DNA from: Paracoccus thiocyanatus
GTDB lineage: Bacteria; Pseudomonadota; Alphaproteobacteria; Rhodobacterales; Rhodobacteraceae
NCBI RefSeq assembly: GCF_900156255.1
Contig: NZ_FTMK01000016.1
Coordinates: forward strand, 20,522-84,521
Direction: 5' to 3'
DNA length: 64,000 nucleotides
Below are positions 24,568 through 31,586 of the stretch, in pieces. Position 1 is the first letter of the stretch; each line of letters starts with the position of its first letter. A model generated the notes under the pieces. The model searched no databases, was not told the origin of the DNA, and worked only from the letters and a program-made list of their open reading frames with translations. A program made the translations under genes and the position numbers.

Positions 24568-25743
24568 ATGACGGTGCGACGTCGATCCCTTTCCGAGCGC
24601 GGGCAACTCGACCTGTTCAGGGCGCTCCCCGGCGATTTCGCGCCACGAGACGCGCAGGATCTCATGGCCTATCCCTTCTTCTCCCTCGCCAAGTCGAAGC
24701 GCATCGCGCCCATCGACTTCGCCGCCGGCAATGTCTCCATCCGGGTCGAGGCTGTTCCCGATCACGGCATGGCCACGATCTGGGACGCCGATATTCTGAT
24801 CTGGGCGGCGAGCCAGATCGTCGAAGCCCGCGACAGCGGCCTTCGCACCTCCCGGCTGATGGCCGCCACGCCCTACGAGATTCTCACCTATGTCGGGCGC
24901 GGCACCGGCTTGCGCGACTATCAGCGCCTGAAGGCGGCGCTCGACCGGCTGCAATCGACCACGATTTCCACCTCGATCCGCCAGCCGGTCGAAGGGCGCC
25001 GGCATCGCTTCTCCTGGATCAACGAATGGCAGGAACGCACCGACCATAGCGGCAGACCCGATGGCATCGAGATGATCGTGCCGGACTGGTTCTACCAGGC
25101 CGTCCTCGACGATGCGCTCGTGCTGACCATCGACCGGACCTATTTCGACCTAACCGGCGGCCTTGACCGCTGGCTCTATCGCCTGGTGCGCAAGCACGGC
25201 GGCCGCCAGCGCGATGGCTGGCGGTTCGATTTCCGTCACCTTCACCAGAAATCCGGCAGCCTGTCGCCGTTCAAGCGCTTCGCCTTCGAGCTGCGCGACA
25301 TCATCCGGCGCCAGCCTCTGCCGGGCTATTCGCTGTTTCTCGAAGCTGAGGTTGGCGGGCGGATGCTGCTGGCCTTCGAGCCGGTCGCGCCCTGTGGAAA
25401 ACCTGTGGATGGCCTCGTGCTATCAGGAACCCGGACTATCGTGCTATCGGGAACCGGAGGCTCGTGCTATCAGGAACCGAAACCGGGCTTAACACCCGGA
25501 ACCCATTCAGGAAATCGCGCCCTTAACTTAGAGTCTAACAAAGAGTCTAACTTTGAAGAGCGCGCGCGCGATGTGGAAAACCTCATCCGCGACACCGCCA
25601 GAAACCTCGGTAGAGCCGCGAAGGAGAGGGCCTCATGTGCCCTGACACCGCCTCGACCGGCATCTGATCGAGGCGCAACCGAGGCTCCTGAATCTGCCGA
25701 TACACCCCGCCTGCCTCTCGATCTGCCGGGGGGGTGCGAATGA
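24568..25743 (+). CDS. Plasmid-type replication initiator (RepA-like)
   Basis: A 391-residue protein of the RepA replication initiator family found in broad-host alphaproteobacterial elements. The first 280 residues contain the paired winged-helix-like region (P-F-F-S-L-A-K-S-K-R, I-W-D-A-D-I-L-I-W-A, Y-Q-R-L-K-A-A-L-D-R-L, W-L-Y-R-L-V-R-K-H). After about residue 282 the protein becomes low-complexity and repetitive (V-L-S-G-T twice, S-C-Y-Q-E-P) because the DNA carries short direct repeats. The C-terminal 100 residues look disordered. It suggests the excised element can replicate, at least briefly. The stop overlaps the parA start (ATGA). Confidence 0.82.
   Translation: MTVRRRSLSERGQLDLFRALPGDFAPRDAQDLMAYPFFSLAKSKRIAPIDFAAGNVSIRVEAVPDHGMATIWDADILIWAASQIVEARDSGLRTSRLMAATPYEILTYVGRGTGLRDYQRLKAALDRLQSTTISTSIRQPVEGRRHRFSWINEWQERTDHSGRPDGIEMIVPDWFYQAVLDDALVLTIDRTYFDLTGGLDRWLYRLVRKHGGRQRDGWRFDFRHLHQKSGSLSPFKRFAFELRDIIRRQPLPGYSLFLEAEVGGRMLLAFEPVAPCGKPVDGLVLSGTRTIVLSGTGGSCYQEPKPGLTPGTHSGNRALNLESNKESNFEERARDVENLIRDTARNLGRAAKERASCALTPPRPASDRGATEAPESADTPRLPLDLPGGCE
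25415..25479 (+). repeat. Three iteron-like direct repeats inside repA
   Basis: TCGTGCTATC(A/G)GGAACC occurs at 25415, 25439 and 25462, spaced 24 and 23 bases, about two helical turns. Just upstream is CCTGTGGAAAACCTGTGGAT (25391-25410), which resembles DnaA-box sequence. Together they look like a replication origin lodged in the 3' part of the initiator gene. Confidence 0.65.
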
Positions 25744-26393
25744 TCATCGCGCTCCTCAACCAGAAGGGCGGCGTCGGGAAGACGACGCTGGCGCTGCATC
25801 TTGCCGGAGAATTGGCGCAGGGTGGCAAGCGCGTCACCCTGATCGACGCCGATCCGCAAGGTTCCGCCCTCGACTGGTCGCAACAACGCGCGCGTGAGGG
25901 CCTGCCCCGTGCCTTCGGCACACTCGGCCTGGCGCGCGATACGCTGCACCGTGAGGCGCCAGAGCTTGCCCGCGATGTCGATCATATCGTCATAGACGGG
26001 CCGCCGCGCGTCGCCGGCCTCATGCGCTCGGCGCTGCTCGCCGCCGATCTCGTGCTGATCCCGGTGCAGCCATCGCCGTTCGACGGCTGGGCCTCGGCCG
26101 AGATGCTCGCCCTCCTGACGGAAGCGAGCATCTATCGCCCGCAGCTCGTCGCGCGCTTCGTGCTCAACCGCTGCGGCTCGCGCACCGTCATTGCCCGCGA
26201 AACGGCCGAGACGCTGGCGGACCACGACCCCCCGCTACTCGCCAGCGCCATCGGCCAGCGCGTCGTCTTCGCCGACGCCGCGCAGACCGGGCGGCTCGCC
26301 AGTGAGATCGACGCCCGATCACCTGCGGCGCGCGAGATCGCAGCACTGGCTACCGAGGTCGAACGGCTGGGCATCGGGAGGGCGTCGGCATGA
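25740..26393 (+). CDS. parA: ParA-family partition ATPase
   Basis: A 217-residue MinD/ParA-type ATPase. The deviant Walker A K-G-G-V-G-K-T-T is at residues 9-16, Walker A' D-A-D-P-Q-G-S-A at about 39-46, and the I-D-G-P-P segment is Walker B. It is the small ParA type without an N-terminal HTH, so a separate small partner is expected; the ribbon-helix-helix gene at 27130 is a candidate. The start at 25740 overlaps the repA stop; a GTG six bases earlier is possible. It should keep the excised element stable until re-integration. Confidence 0.88.
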   Translation: MIIALLNQKGGVGKTTLALHLAGELAQGGKRVTLIDADPQGSALDWSQQRAREGLPRAFGTLGLARDTLHREAPELARDVDHIVIDGPPRVAGLMRSALLAADLVLIPVQPSPFDGWASAEMLALLTEASIYRPQLVARFVLNRCGSRTVIARETAETLADHDPPLLASAIGQRVVFADAAQTGRLASEIDARSPAAREIAALATEVERLGIGRASA

Positions 26394-27133
26394 CGATTCT
26401 CACCGGCGATTGCCGCGAACAGATGCCCTGGCACGCACCCTACGACATGATCCTCGCTGATCCGCCCTATGGCGGCACCTCGCTCGCCTGGGATCGGCGT
26501 GTCGAGGGCTGGGTCGGGCTGGCGCGCGCCGCGCTTACGCCGACCGGCTCGCTCTGGGTCTTCGGTTCGCTGCGCAGCTTCATGGCGACAGCGGACCGCT
26601 TCACTGATGCGGGCCTGCGGATCGCGCAGGAGGTGGTTTGGGAGAAGCAGAACGGCACCGGCTTTCATGCCGACCGCTTCAAGCGCGTGCATGAACTGGC
26701 GGTGCAGTTCTATCCCGCCGAGACGACATGGCGCGACATCTACAACGACGTCCAGACCACGCCCGACGCAACAGCCCGCACCGTCCGGCGCAAGCGGCGC
26801 CCACCCCATACCGGCAAGATCGACGCCGGCCATTACGTCAGCCATGACGGCGGGCCGCGCCTCATGCGCTCGGTCATCTACCTGCGCAACTGTCATGGCC
26901 GCGCCATCCATCCGACCGAGAAACCTGCGGCGCTCCTGGAAATTCTGATCCGCACGAGCTGCCCGGAAGGTGGCCTGGTCGGCGACTGGTTCGCCGGTTC
27001 CGGCGCGGCCGGGGAAGCCTGCCGGCTTTCCGGCCGGCGCTATATCGGCTGCGAGATCGACCCCGACATGGCCGAGCGCGCGCGGGCGCGCATCGCCACC
27101 GTGCTGCCGTTTCATGACGGAGGCCCGTCATGA
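26390..27133 (+). CDS. Site-specific DNA methyltransferase (amino type, beta-like order)
   Basis: A 247-residue methyltransferase. The catalytic D-P-P-Y motif is at residues 24-27, and the SAM-binding F-A-G-S-G-A-A-G-E-A-C motif near residue 200. This order defines the beta class, which methylates the amino group of adenine or cytosine. Between them, H-P-T-E-K-P marks the usual spot before the SAM motif. No restriction endonuclease is adjacent, so it is an orphan. It may protect the element from host restriction, or mark it. It is overlap-coupled (ATGA) to parA before and the RHH gene after. Confidence 0.88.
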   Translation: MTILTGDCREQMPWHAPYDMILADPPYGGTSLAWDRRVEGWVGLARAALTPTGSLWVFGSLRSFMATADRFTDAGLRIAQEVVWEKQNGTGFHADRFKRVHELAVQFYPAETTWRDIYNDVQTTPDATARTVRRKRRPPHTGKIDAGHYVSHDGGPRLMRSVIYLRNCHGRAIHPTEKPAALLEILIRTSCPEGGLVGDWFAGSGAAGEACRLSGRRYIGCEIDPDMAERARARIATVLPFHDGGPS

Positions 27134-27384
27134 CGGCGCGCACCGACAAGCGCGGCTTCGCCGCCCGCCCGGCCGATCCCGAAGGCTGGATCAGGGCCGG
27201 CGATGCGCGACCAGCGCGAGATGGCGCCGTAACCGCCCATTCCGCCCGGCTGACGATTGACATCACGCCCGAGCTTCGCGGGCGGATCAAGATCGCCGCG
27301 ATCAGACGCGGCATCACCGTCGCCGACATGCTGCGCGACCTGCTGGCGCGCGAGTTTCCCGACATATCGGGAGACCGCCCATGA
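27130..27384 (+). CDS. Small ribbon-helix-helix protein
   Basis: An 84-residue protein with a disordered basic N-terminus and a C-terminal ribbon-helix-helix pattern: S-A-R-L-T-I-D-I-T-P-E-L, then I-K-I-A-A-I-R-R-G-I-T-V-A-D-M-L-R-D-L-L. RHH proteins of this size act as ParG/CopG-type repressors or as the DNA-binding partner of small ParA proteins. It lies in the same overlapping gene string as parA, so a partition-partner role is reasonable but unproven. Both ends overlap neighbours by four bases. Confidence 0.75.
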   Translation: MTARTDKRGFAARPADPEGWIRAGDARPARDGAVTAHSARLTIDITPELRGRIKIAAIRRGITVADMLRDLLAREFPDISGDRP

Positions 27385-27866
27385 ACGGCATCGACGCCCA
27401 TGACGACGATCTGACCCGCGTGGAACTGACCTGGGTGGAAGGCAGGACCGAATACTGGATCAGGTTCGGCCATGAGGCGGGAACGCAGCTCCTCGACCGC
27501 AACCGCCGTATCGTCTCTTTCGGTCCTGGCGCGGTGTTCGCGTTCGTCCGCTGGGCGGCGAACGACCACGGCACGATCATTTCGCGCCTCGACATCCTGC
27601 GCGCGGTTGCGCCGGGCGAGTCCTATCAGACGCTGCCCTTCGCCCGTCCGGGCGGCGAAATCCTGCTGAAGATCGAAGGCTGGCCGAAGGTCGAGGCCGT
27701 CCTCCGCCATGTCGACGGGATCGAGGCCATTGGCGTCGATCCCGCCCAGGTCGATCCCGATCACTGGCGGCACGTTGCCCATTGGATGAACGCGGGCGAA
27801 GCGCCGCGACCCTACACCGCCGAGCGCCATCAGGCATGGCTCCGGCGCCGGGAGATCGCCCCATGA
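27381..27866 (+). CDS. DUF2840 conjugation-associated protein
   Basis: A 161-residue soluble protein with the DUF2840 pattern: T-R-V-E-L-T-W, W-I-R-F-G, then F-V-R-W-A-A-N-D-H-G-T-I and L-D-I-L-R-A. It is acidic and has no signal peptide. DUF2840 genes occur almost only in this class of conjugative element, between parA and traF; their function is not known. It is four-base coupled to the genes on both sides, so it is part of one polycistron running from repA through traF. Confidence 0.85.
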   Translation: MNGIDAHDDDLTRVELTWVEGRTEYWIRFGHEAGTQLLDRNRRIVSFGPGAVFAFVRWAANDHGTIISRLDILRAVAPGESYQTLPFARPGGEILLKIEGWPKVEAVLRHVDGIEAIGVDPAQVDPDHWRHVAHWMNAGEAPRPYTAERHQAWLRRREIAP

Positions 27867-28408
27867 CGCGCTTTCGCTATGTCATGGCGACAACGGCTGC
27901 CACGCTCGGGATCGCCATTACCGGATTCGTTCCGACCGCGCCAAGGCTGGTCTGGAACGCATCGGCCAGCGTGCCCATCGGCTTCTACACCGTCACGCCC
28001 ACTCAGCGGATCGAGGTGCCCGATCTGGTCGCCGTCATCCCACCCGAACCCATCGCTTCGTTCATGGTCAAGCGCGGCTATGTCGCCCGCGACGTGCCGC
28101 TTCTGAAGCATGTCCTCGGCTTGCCCGGACAGCGCGTATGTCGCGCTGGCCGCGCCATCTCCGTCAACGGCGTTCCGCTCGGCGAGGCGCGCGACCACGA
28201 CAGCCTCGGCCGAGACCTGCCGGTCTGGCTGGGCTGCCGCGTCATCGCCGAGGGCGAGGTTTTCCTGATGAACCCGGACGTCGGCGACAGCCTCGACGGC
28301 CGCTATTTCGGCCCGCTCCCCGCCTCCGCGGTGATCGGCCACGCGATCCCGCTTTTCACCGACGAAGACGGCGATGGCCGCTTTGTCTGGCGCGCGCCGA
28401 TGCGGTGA
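27863..28408 (+). CDS. traF: TraF-type S26 signal peptidase for conjugation
   Basis: A 181-residue inner-membrane serine protease. One N-terminal helix (about residues 5-25) precedes the catalytic Ser in A-S-V-P-I-G-F-Y and the catalytic Lys in L-K-H-V-L-G-L-P-G. The S26 end motif G-D-S-L-D-G-R-Y-F-G-P-L-P follows. In RP4 TraF cleaves and cyclises the TrbC pilin. The same job is expected here for the trbC product. The ATG overlaps the DUF2840 stop; longer upstream readings in this frame are not needed. Confidence 0.88.
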   Translation: MTRFRYVMATTAATLGIAITGFVPTAPRLVWNASASVPIGFYTVTPTQRIEVPDLVAVIPPEPIASFMVKRGYVARDVPLLKHVLGLPGQRVCRAGRAISVNGVPLGEARDHDSLGRDLPVWLGCRVIAEGEVFLMNPDVGDSLDGRYFGPLPASAVIGHAIPLFTDEDGDGRFVWRAPMR

Positions 28409-28475
28409 CGGCGCGTCCAGTGCGGGGCGTGCGAGCGGCCCGCGTCTTCTCTACCGCATAGGAAAGGAGCCTTCC

Positions 28476-28811
28476 ATGGCACAGATCGGCCAGTTTACCC
28501 GCACCCCGTCCGGCTATTTCGGGCAGCTTCGCACCCTCTCGCTCGACCTTGAGCTGACCTTTGTTCCGATCGATGATGTCGAGTCAGAGAACGCGCCCGC
28601 CTATCGAATTCGGCTTGGGGATGAAGACGGGCCGGAAGTCGGCGCAGGCTGGAAACATTCTGGCGAGCGCGCAGGACCGTTCGTCTCCGTCCTTCTCGAC
28701 GATCCCGTCTTTCAGCAGCCGATCCGCGCCCGGCTGTTCCAGTCGGACGAAGATGGCCGCGAGTGGGGTCTGCACTGGACCCGTCCGAAGAAGCGCGACG
28801 AACAGGGGTGA
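28476..28811 (+). CDS. DUF736 protein
   Basis: A 111-residue protein starting at 28476 behind AAAGGAG. DUF736 pattern: M-A-Q-I-G-Q-F-T-R-T, G-Y-F-G-Q-L-R-T-L, Y-R-I-R-L-G, and G-A-G-W-K-H near the middle. Small soluble protein, no signal peptide. It is found next to conjugation genes throughout the alphaproteobacteria with no assigned function. The similarity to single-strand-binding or nuclease-linked small proteins is too weak to use. Confidence 0.85.
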   Translation: MAQIGQFTRTPSGYFGQLRTLSLDLELTFVPIDDVESENAPAYRIRLGDEDGPEVGAGWKHSGERAGPFVSVLLDDPVFQQPIRARLFQSDEDGREWGLHWTRPKKRDEQG

Positions 28812-28813
28812 TC

Positions 28814-29578
28814 ATGGTCACGTCCTGCACTCGTCCCGCTTCGGGGAGATGCGGTGTCCGCCGCCGCATCATCCTCCTTCTTTTTTCCGGCCTGTTCGTC
28901 TCCACCATCGCCCCGCTGTCCGGTCTGGCGCAAACCACCGTGCCGGATCGCACGGTCGCTGCGCATCCGCACGGCGCGCATATCGAGGAGGCTTCGCAGC
29001 GTTTCGGCATCCCGCCGTCATGGATCATCGCCGTGATGCAGGTCGAAAGCGCGGGCGATATGCGCGCCATATCCACCGCCGGGGCGATGGGGCTGATGCA
29101 GGTCATGCCCTCGACTTGGGCGGAGCTGCGCATCCGCCATGCTCTCGGCCGCGACCCCTTCGAGCCGCGCGACAACATCCTCGCGGGCACCGCCTACCTA
29201 CGCGAGATGTGGGATCGCTACGGCAATGTCGCCGCGATGCTCGCGGCCTACAATGCCGGTCCCGGTCGCTACGATGAATACCGCGCGACGGCTCGTCCGC
29301 TGCCTGCCGAGACGCGCGCCTATGTCGCTGCTTTGACGCCGATCCTGCTCGGCGAGCGGCCTTCCGGCAGCGGCTCGACGGTCGCTCCGCCGCCCGACTG
29401 GCGCGAGGCGGCGCTCTTCGTCGCGCGTGAAATAGGCGCTTCCGCTGCCGATCCCGCGTCCCCCGACCGCACGCCGGACGATGCCCCTTCGCTCGTCCCG
29501 GCGGCACCGGACGCACTCACCGCCTTGCAGTCGGAGGGGCTGTTCGTCGCCCGCGATGCCGGTGGGGACCGGCCATGA
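28814..29578 (+). CDS. Lytic transglycosylase of the conjugation system (VirB1-like)
   Basis: A 254-residue exported enzyme. The signal peptide is at about residues 20-40 (I-L-L-L-F-S-G-L-F ... S-G-L-A-Q). The SLT domain spans about 55-160, with the catalytic Glu in V-M-Q-V-E-S-A-G, then A-M-G-L-M-Q-V-M-P-S-T-W and A-A-Y-N-A-G-P-G. It cuts peptidoglycan so the Trb channel can cross the wall. ATG 28814 is used; a GTG at 28808 overlapping the DUF736 stop is an alternative. The C-terminal 80 residues are Pro/Ala rich and probably disordered. Confidence 0.88.
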   Translation: MVTSCTRPASGRCGVRRRIILLLFSGLFVSTIAPLSGLAQTTVPDRTVAAHPHGAHIEEASQRFGIPPSWIIAVMQVESAGDMRAISTAGAMGLMQVMPSTWAELRIRHALGRDPFEPRDNILAGTAYLREMWDRYGNVAAMLAAYNAGPGRYDEYRATARPLPAETRAYVAALTPILLGERPSGSGSTVAPPPDWREAALFVAREIGASAADPASPDRTPDDAPSLVPAAPDALTALQSEGLFVARDAGGDRP

Positions 29579-29679
29579 GCAGCGGCACCGCAATTCGCAT
29601 CCCATCGGGCGCTGGCGTGTCATGGAGGGCGCAGAGGGTGGCGGCAGGCACCACGACCGAAAGATGGCGAGATAAAAAG

Positions 29680-29812
29680 GCGCACGGTGCGCTTCAGTTG
29701 GGCGGTTGTTTTTGCAGGGTTTTCCGGCGCGTTCCGCACCGTGCGGCGCTGGCGCGCACCGTGCGCTGCGCACCTATCTTCCTGATATTCCATATCCTTT
29801 TGCACCGTGCGA
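29680..29812. promoter_or_regulatory. Cluster of GCAC(C/G)GTGC palindromes before the relaxase gene
   Basis: The 9-base motif occurs four times: 29682-29690, 29736-29744, 29756-29764 and 29802-29810. The first three are extended by flanking bases into 13-base dyads (for example CCGCAC-C-GTGCGG). The block fills most of the 243-bp gap before rlxS, leaving only 11 bases to the start codon. It is a good candidate for an operator array or part of oriT. Confidence 0.55.
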
Positions 29813-29821
29813 GGCTGCGCC

Positions 29822-31561
29822 ATGTCTGATGACAGCGAGTTCCGCATCCGTCCGGGGCGCATCCGCTCGACACGCGCACAACAGGCCCGGCCCTTCATCG
29901 CCCAGGCGCTCGCCGCCGCCCAGAAGGCCGGCGGGCGTGTCTCGCGCTCCGGCAAGATCACGTCCGGCAACCGCTCCCGCTTCGGGCGCGGCCAGCGCGC
30001 CAGCATCCAGGCCAATCGCCTGCTGAGCGGGCGCTCGCGTGCCGTCGTCATCAAGACCCGCGTGGTGCGCCATACCGCGCGATCCGCCCCGCTGGGTGCC
30101 CACCTCAATTACCTGCGCCGCGATGGCGTGACCCGCGATGGGGAAAAGGCGCGGATGTTCGGCCCGGAAATCGACGACATGGATGCCGGCGCCTTCGCGG
30201 AAAGGTGCCAGGAGGACAGGCACCATTTCCGCTTCATCGTCTCGCCGGAGGATGCCGTCGACATGACCGACCTCAGAGCGCATGCCCGCGAGTTGATGGG
30301 TCAGATGGAAAAGGATCTCGCCACCCGGCTCGATTGGGTCGCGGTCGATCACTGGAACACCGACAACCCCCATATCCACATCATCCTGCGCGGCCGCACC
30401 GACGACGGCCAGGACCTCGTGATCTCCCGCGACTACATTAAGGAGGGGATGCGCGCCCGCGCACAGGATCTCGTCACGCAGGAATTCGGCCCGCGCACCG
30501 ATCTGGAGATCCATCGCAATCTGGAGCGGCAGGTCGAGGCGGAACGCTGGACCCAACTCGACAGACAGCTTGTCCGCGACGCCCACAAGTCCGGGATCAT
30601 CGACCTCGCCCCGCCTGCCGTCGGCCAGCCGGACGAGTTCCATGCGTTGAAGGTCGGTCGTCTGCGCACCCTCGAAATCCGGGGATTGGCCGGGCAGATC
30701 GGGCATTTGCAATGGTTCATCAAGCCCGAGGCCGAGACCGTGCTGCGCGAGATGGGCGAGCGTGGGGACATCATCAAGCGCATGCACCGCGCCCTGACCG
30801 AGCGTGGTATCGAACGCGGTTCCGCCAGCTATGTCCTCGCCGGCGAAAGCCTCGACGTCCCCGTCATCGGCCGCCTGGTCGAACGCGGCCTCGATGACGA
30901 GTTGAAGGGCACGGCCTATGCCGTGATCGACGGCACCGACGGTCGCACCCATCACATCAGGCTGCCGCATCTCGATGCCACGGGCGACAGCCCGCCCGGC
31001 TCGATCGTCGAACTGCGATCCTGGGAGGACGCGCGAGGGCAGCGCCGTGTCGCTCTCGCCGTCCGCTCCGATCTCGATCTCGGCGCTCAGATCGGCGCCA
31101 CCGGCGCGACCTGGCTCGACCGGCAGGCCGTGGCGCGGGAACCCATCCCGCTCTCGGACAGCGGCTTCGGCGCGGAAGTCCGTCAGGCCAAGGACGAACG
31201 CGCCGAGCATCTCATTGGTGAAGGCTTCGCCGAGCGTCAGGGCGGGCGCGTCGTCTTCGCGCGTCGCCTTCTCAGCACCCTGCGCCAGCGCGAGGTCGAT
31301 GCGCTCGGCGAGAAGCTCGCTGCTGAGACCGGCATGCCGTTCAACCGCGCCGGCAGCGGCGAGTATGTCGCTGGCGCCTACCGTCAACGGCTTGCGCTGG
31401 CCTCCGGCCGCTTCGCCATGATCGATGACGGCCTCGGCTTCCAACTCGTGCCCTGGTCGCCCTCCCTCGAAAAGCAGATCGGCCGCCATGTCTCCGGCGT
31501 CGCCCGTGACGATGGCGGCGTCGATTGGGAGTTTGGCCGCAAGCGGGGCCTCGGCCTCTGA
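29822..31561 (+). CDS. rlxS: Relaxase RlxS-type (DUF3363 family)
   Basis: A 579-residue relaxase/mobilisation nuclease. The basic N-terminal 70 residues are followed by the nuclease domain, whose metal-binding histidines are in V-D-H-W-N-T-D-N-P-H-I-H-I-I-L-R-G (about residues 175-191). The DUF3363 region covers the C-terminal half. It should nick the element at oriT, stay bound to the 5' end and be piloted through the Trb channel. The homologue RlxS is the ICEMlSym-R7A relaxase. ATG 29822 is preferred over a GTG five codons upstream that lies in the palindrome cluster. traG follows 26 bases on. Confidence 0.88.
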   Translation: MSDDSEFRIRPGRIRSTRAQQARPFIAQALAAAQKAGGRVSRSGKITSGNRSRFGRGQRASIQANRLLSGRSRAVVIKTRVVRHTARSAPLGAHLNYLRRDGVTRDGEKARMFGPEIDDMDAGAFAERCQEDRHHFRFIVSPEDAVDMTDLRAHARELMGQMEKDLATRLDWVAVDHWNTDNPHIHIILRGRTDDGQDLVISRDYIKEGMRARAQDLVTQEFGPRTDLEIHRNLERQVEAERWTQLDRQLVRDAHKSGIIDLAPPAVGQPDEFHALKVGRLRTLEIRGLAGQIGHLQWFIKPEAETVLREMGERGDIIKRMHRALTERGIERGSASYVLAGESLDVPVIGRLVERGLDDELKGTAYAVIDGTDGRTHHIRLPHLDATGDSPPGSIVELRSWEDARGQRRVALAVRSDLDLGAQIGATGATWLDRQAVAREPIPLSDSGFGAEVRQAKDERAEHLIGEGFAERQGGRVVFARRLLSTLRQREVDALGEKLAAETGMPFNRAGSGEYVAGAYRQRLALASGRFAMIDDGLGFQLVPWSPSLEKQIGRHVSGVARDDGGVDWEFGRKRGLGL

Positions 31562-31586
31562 CATCAACCGGAAAGGACCATCGCCC

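Noticed and set aside
29575..29829. 84-codon frame between the lytic transglycosylase and the relaxase
   Set aside because: It starts with an ATGA overlap but then reads through the palindrome cluster, giving an Arg/Cys/His-rich product with no conserved pattern; more likely a regulatory gap.
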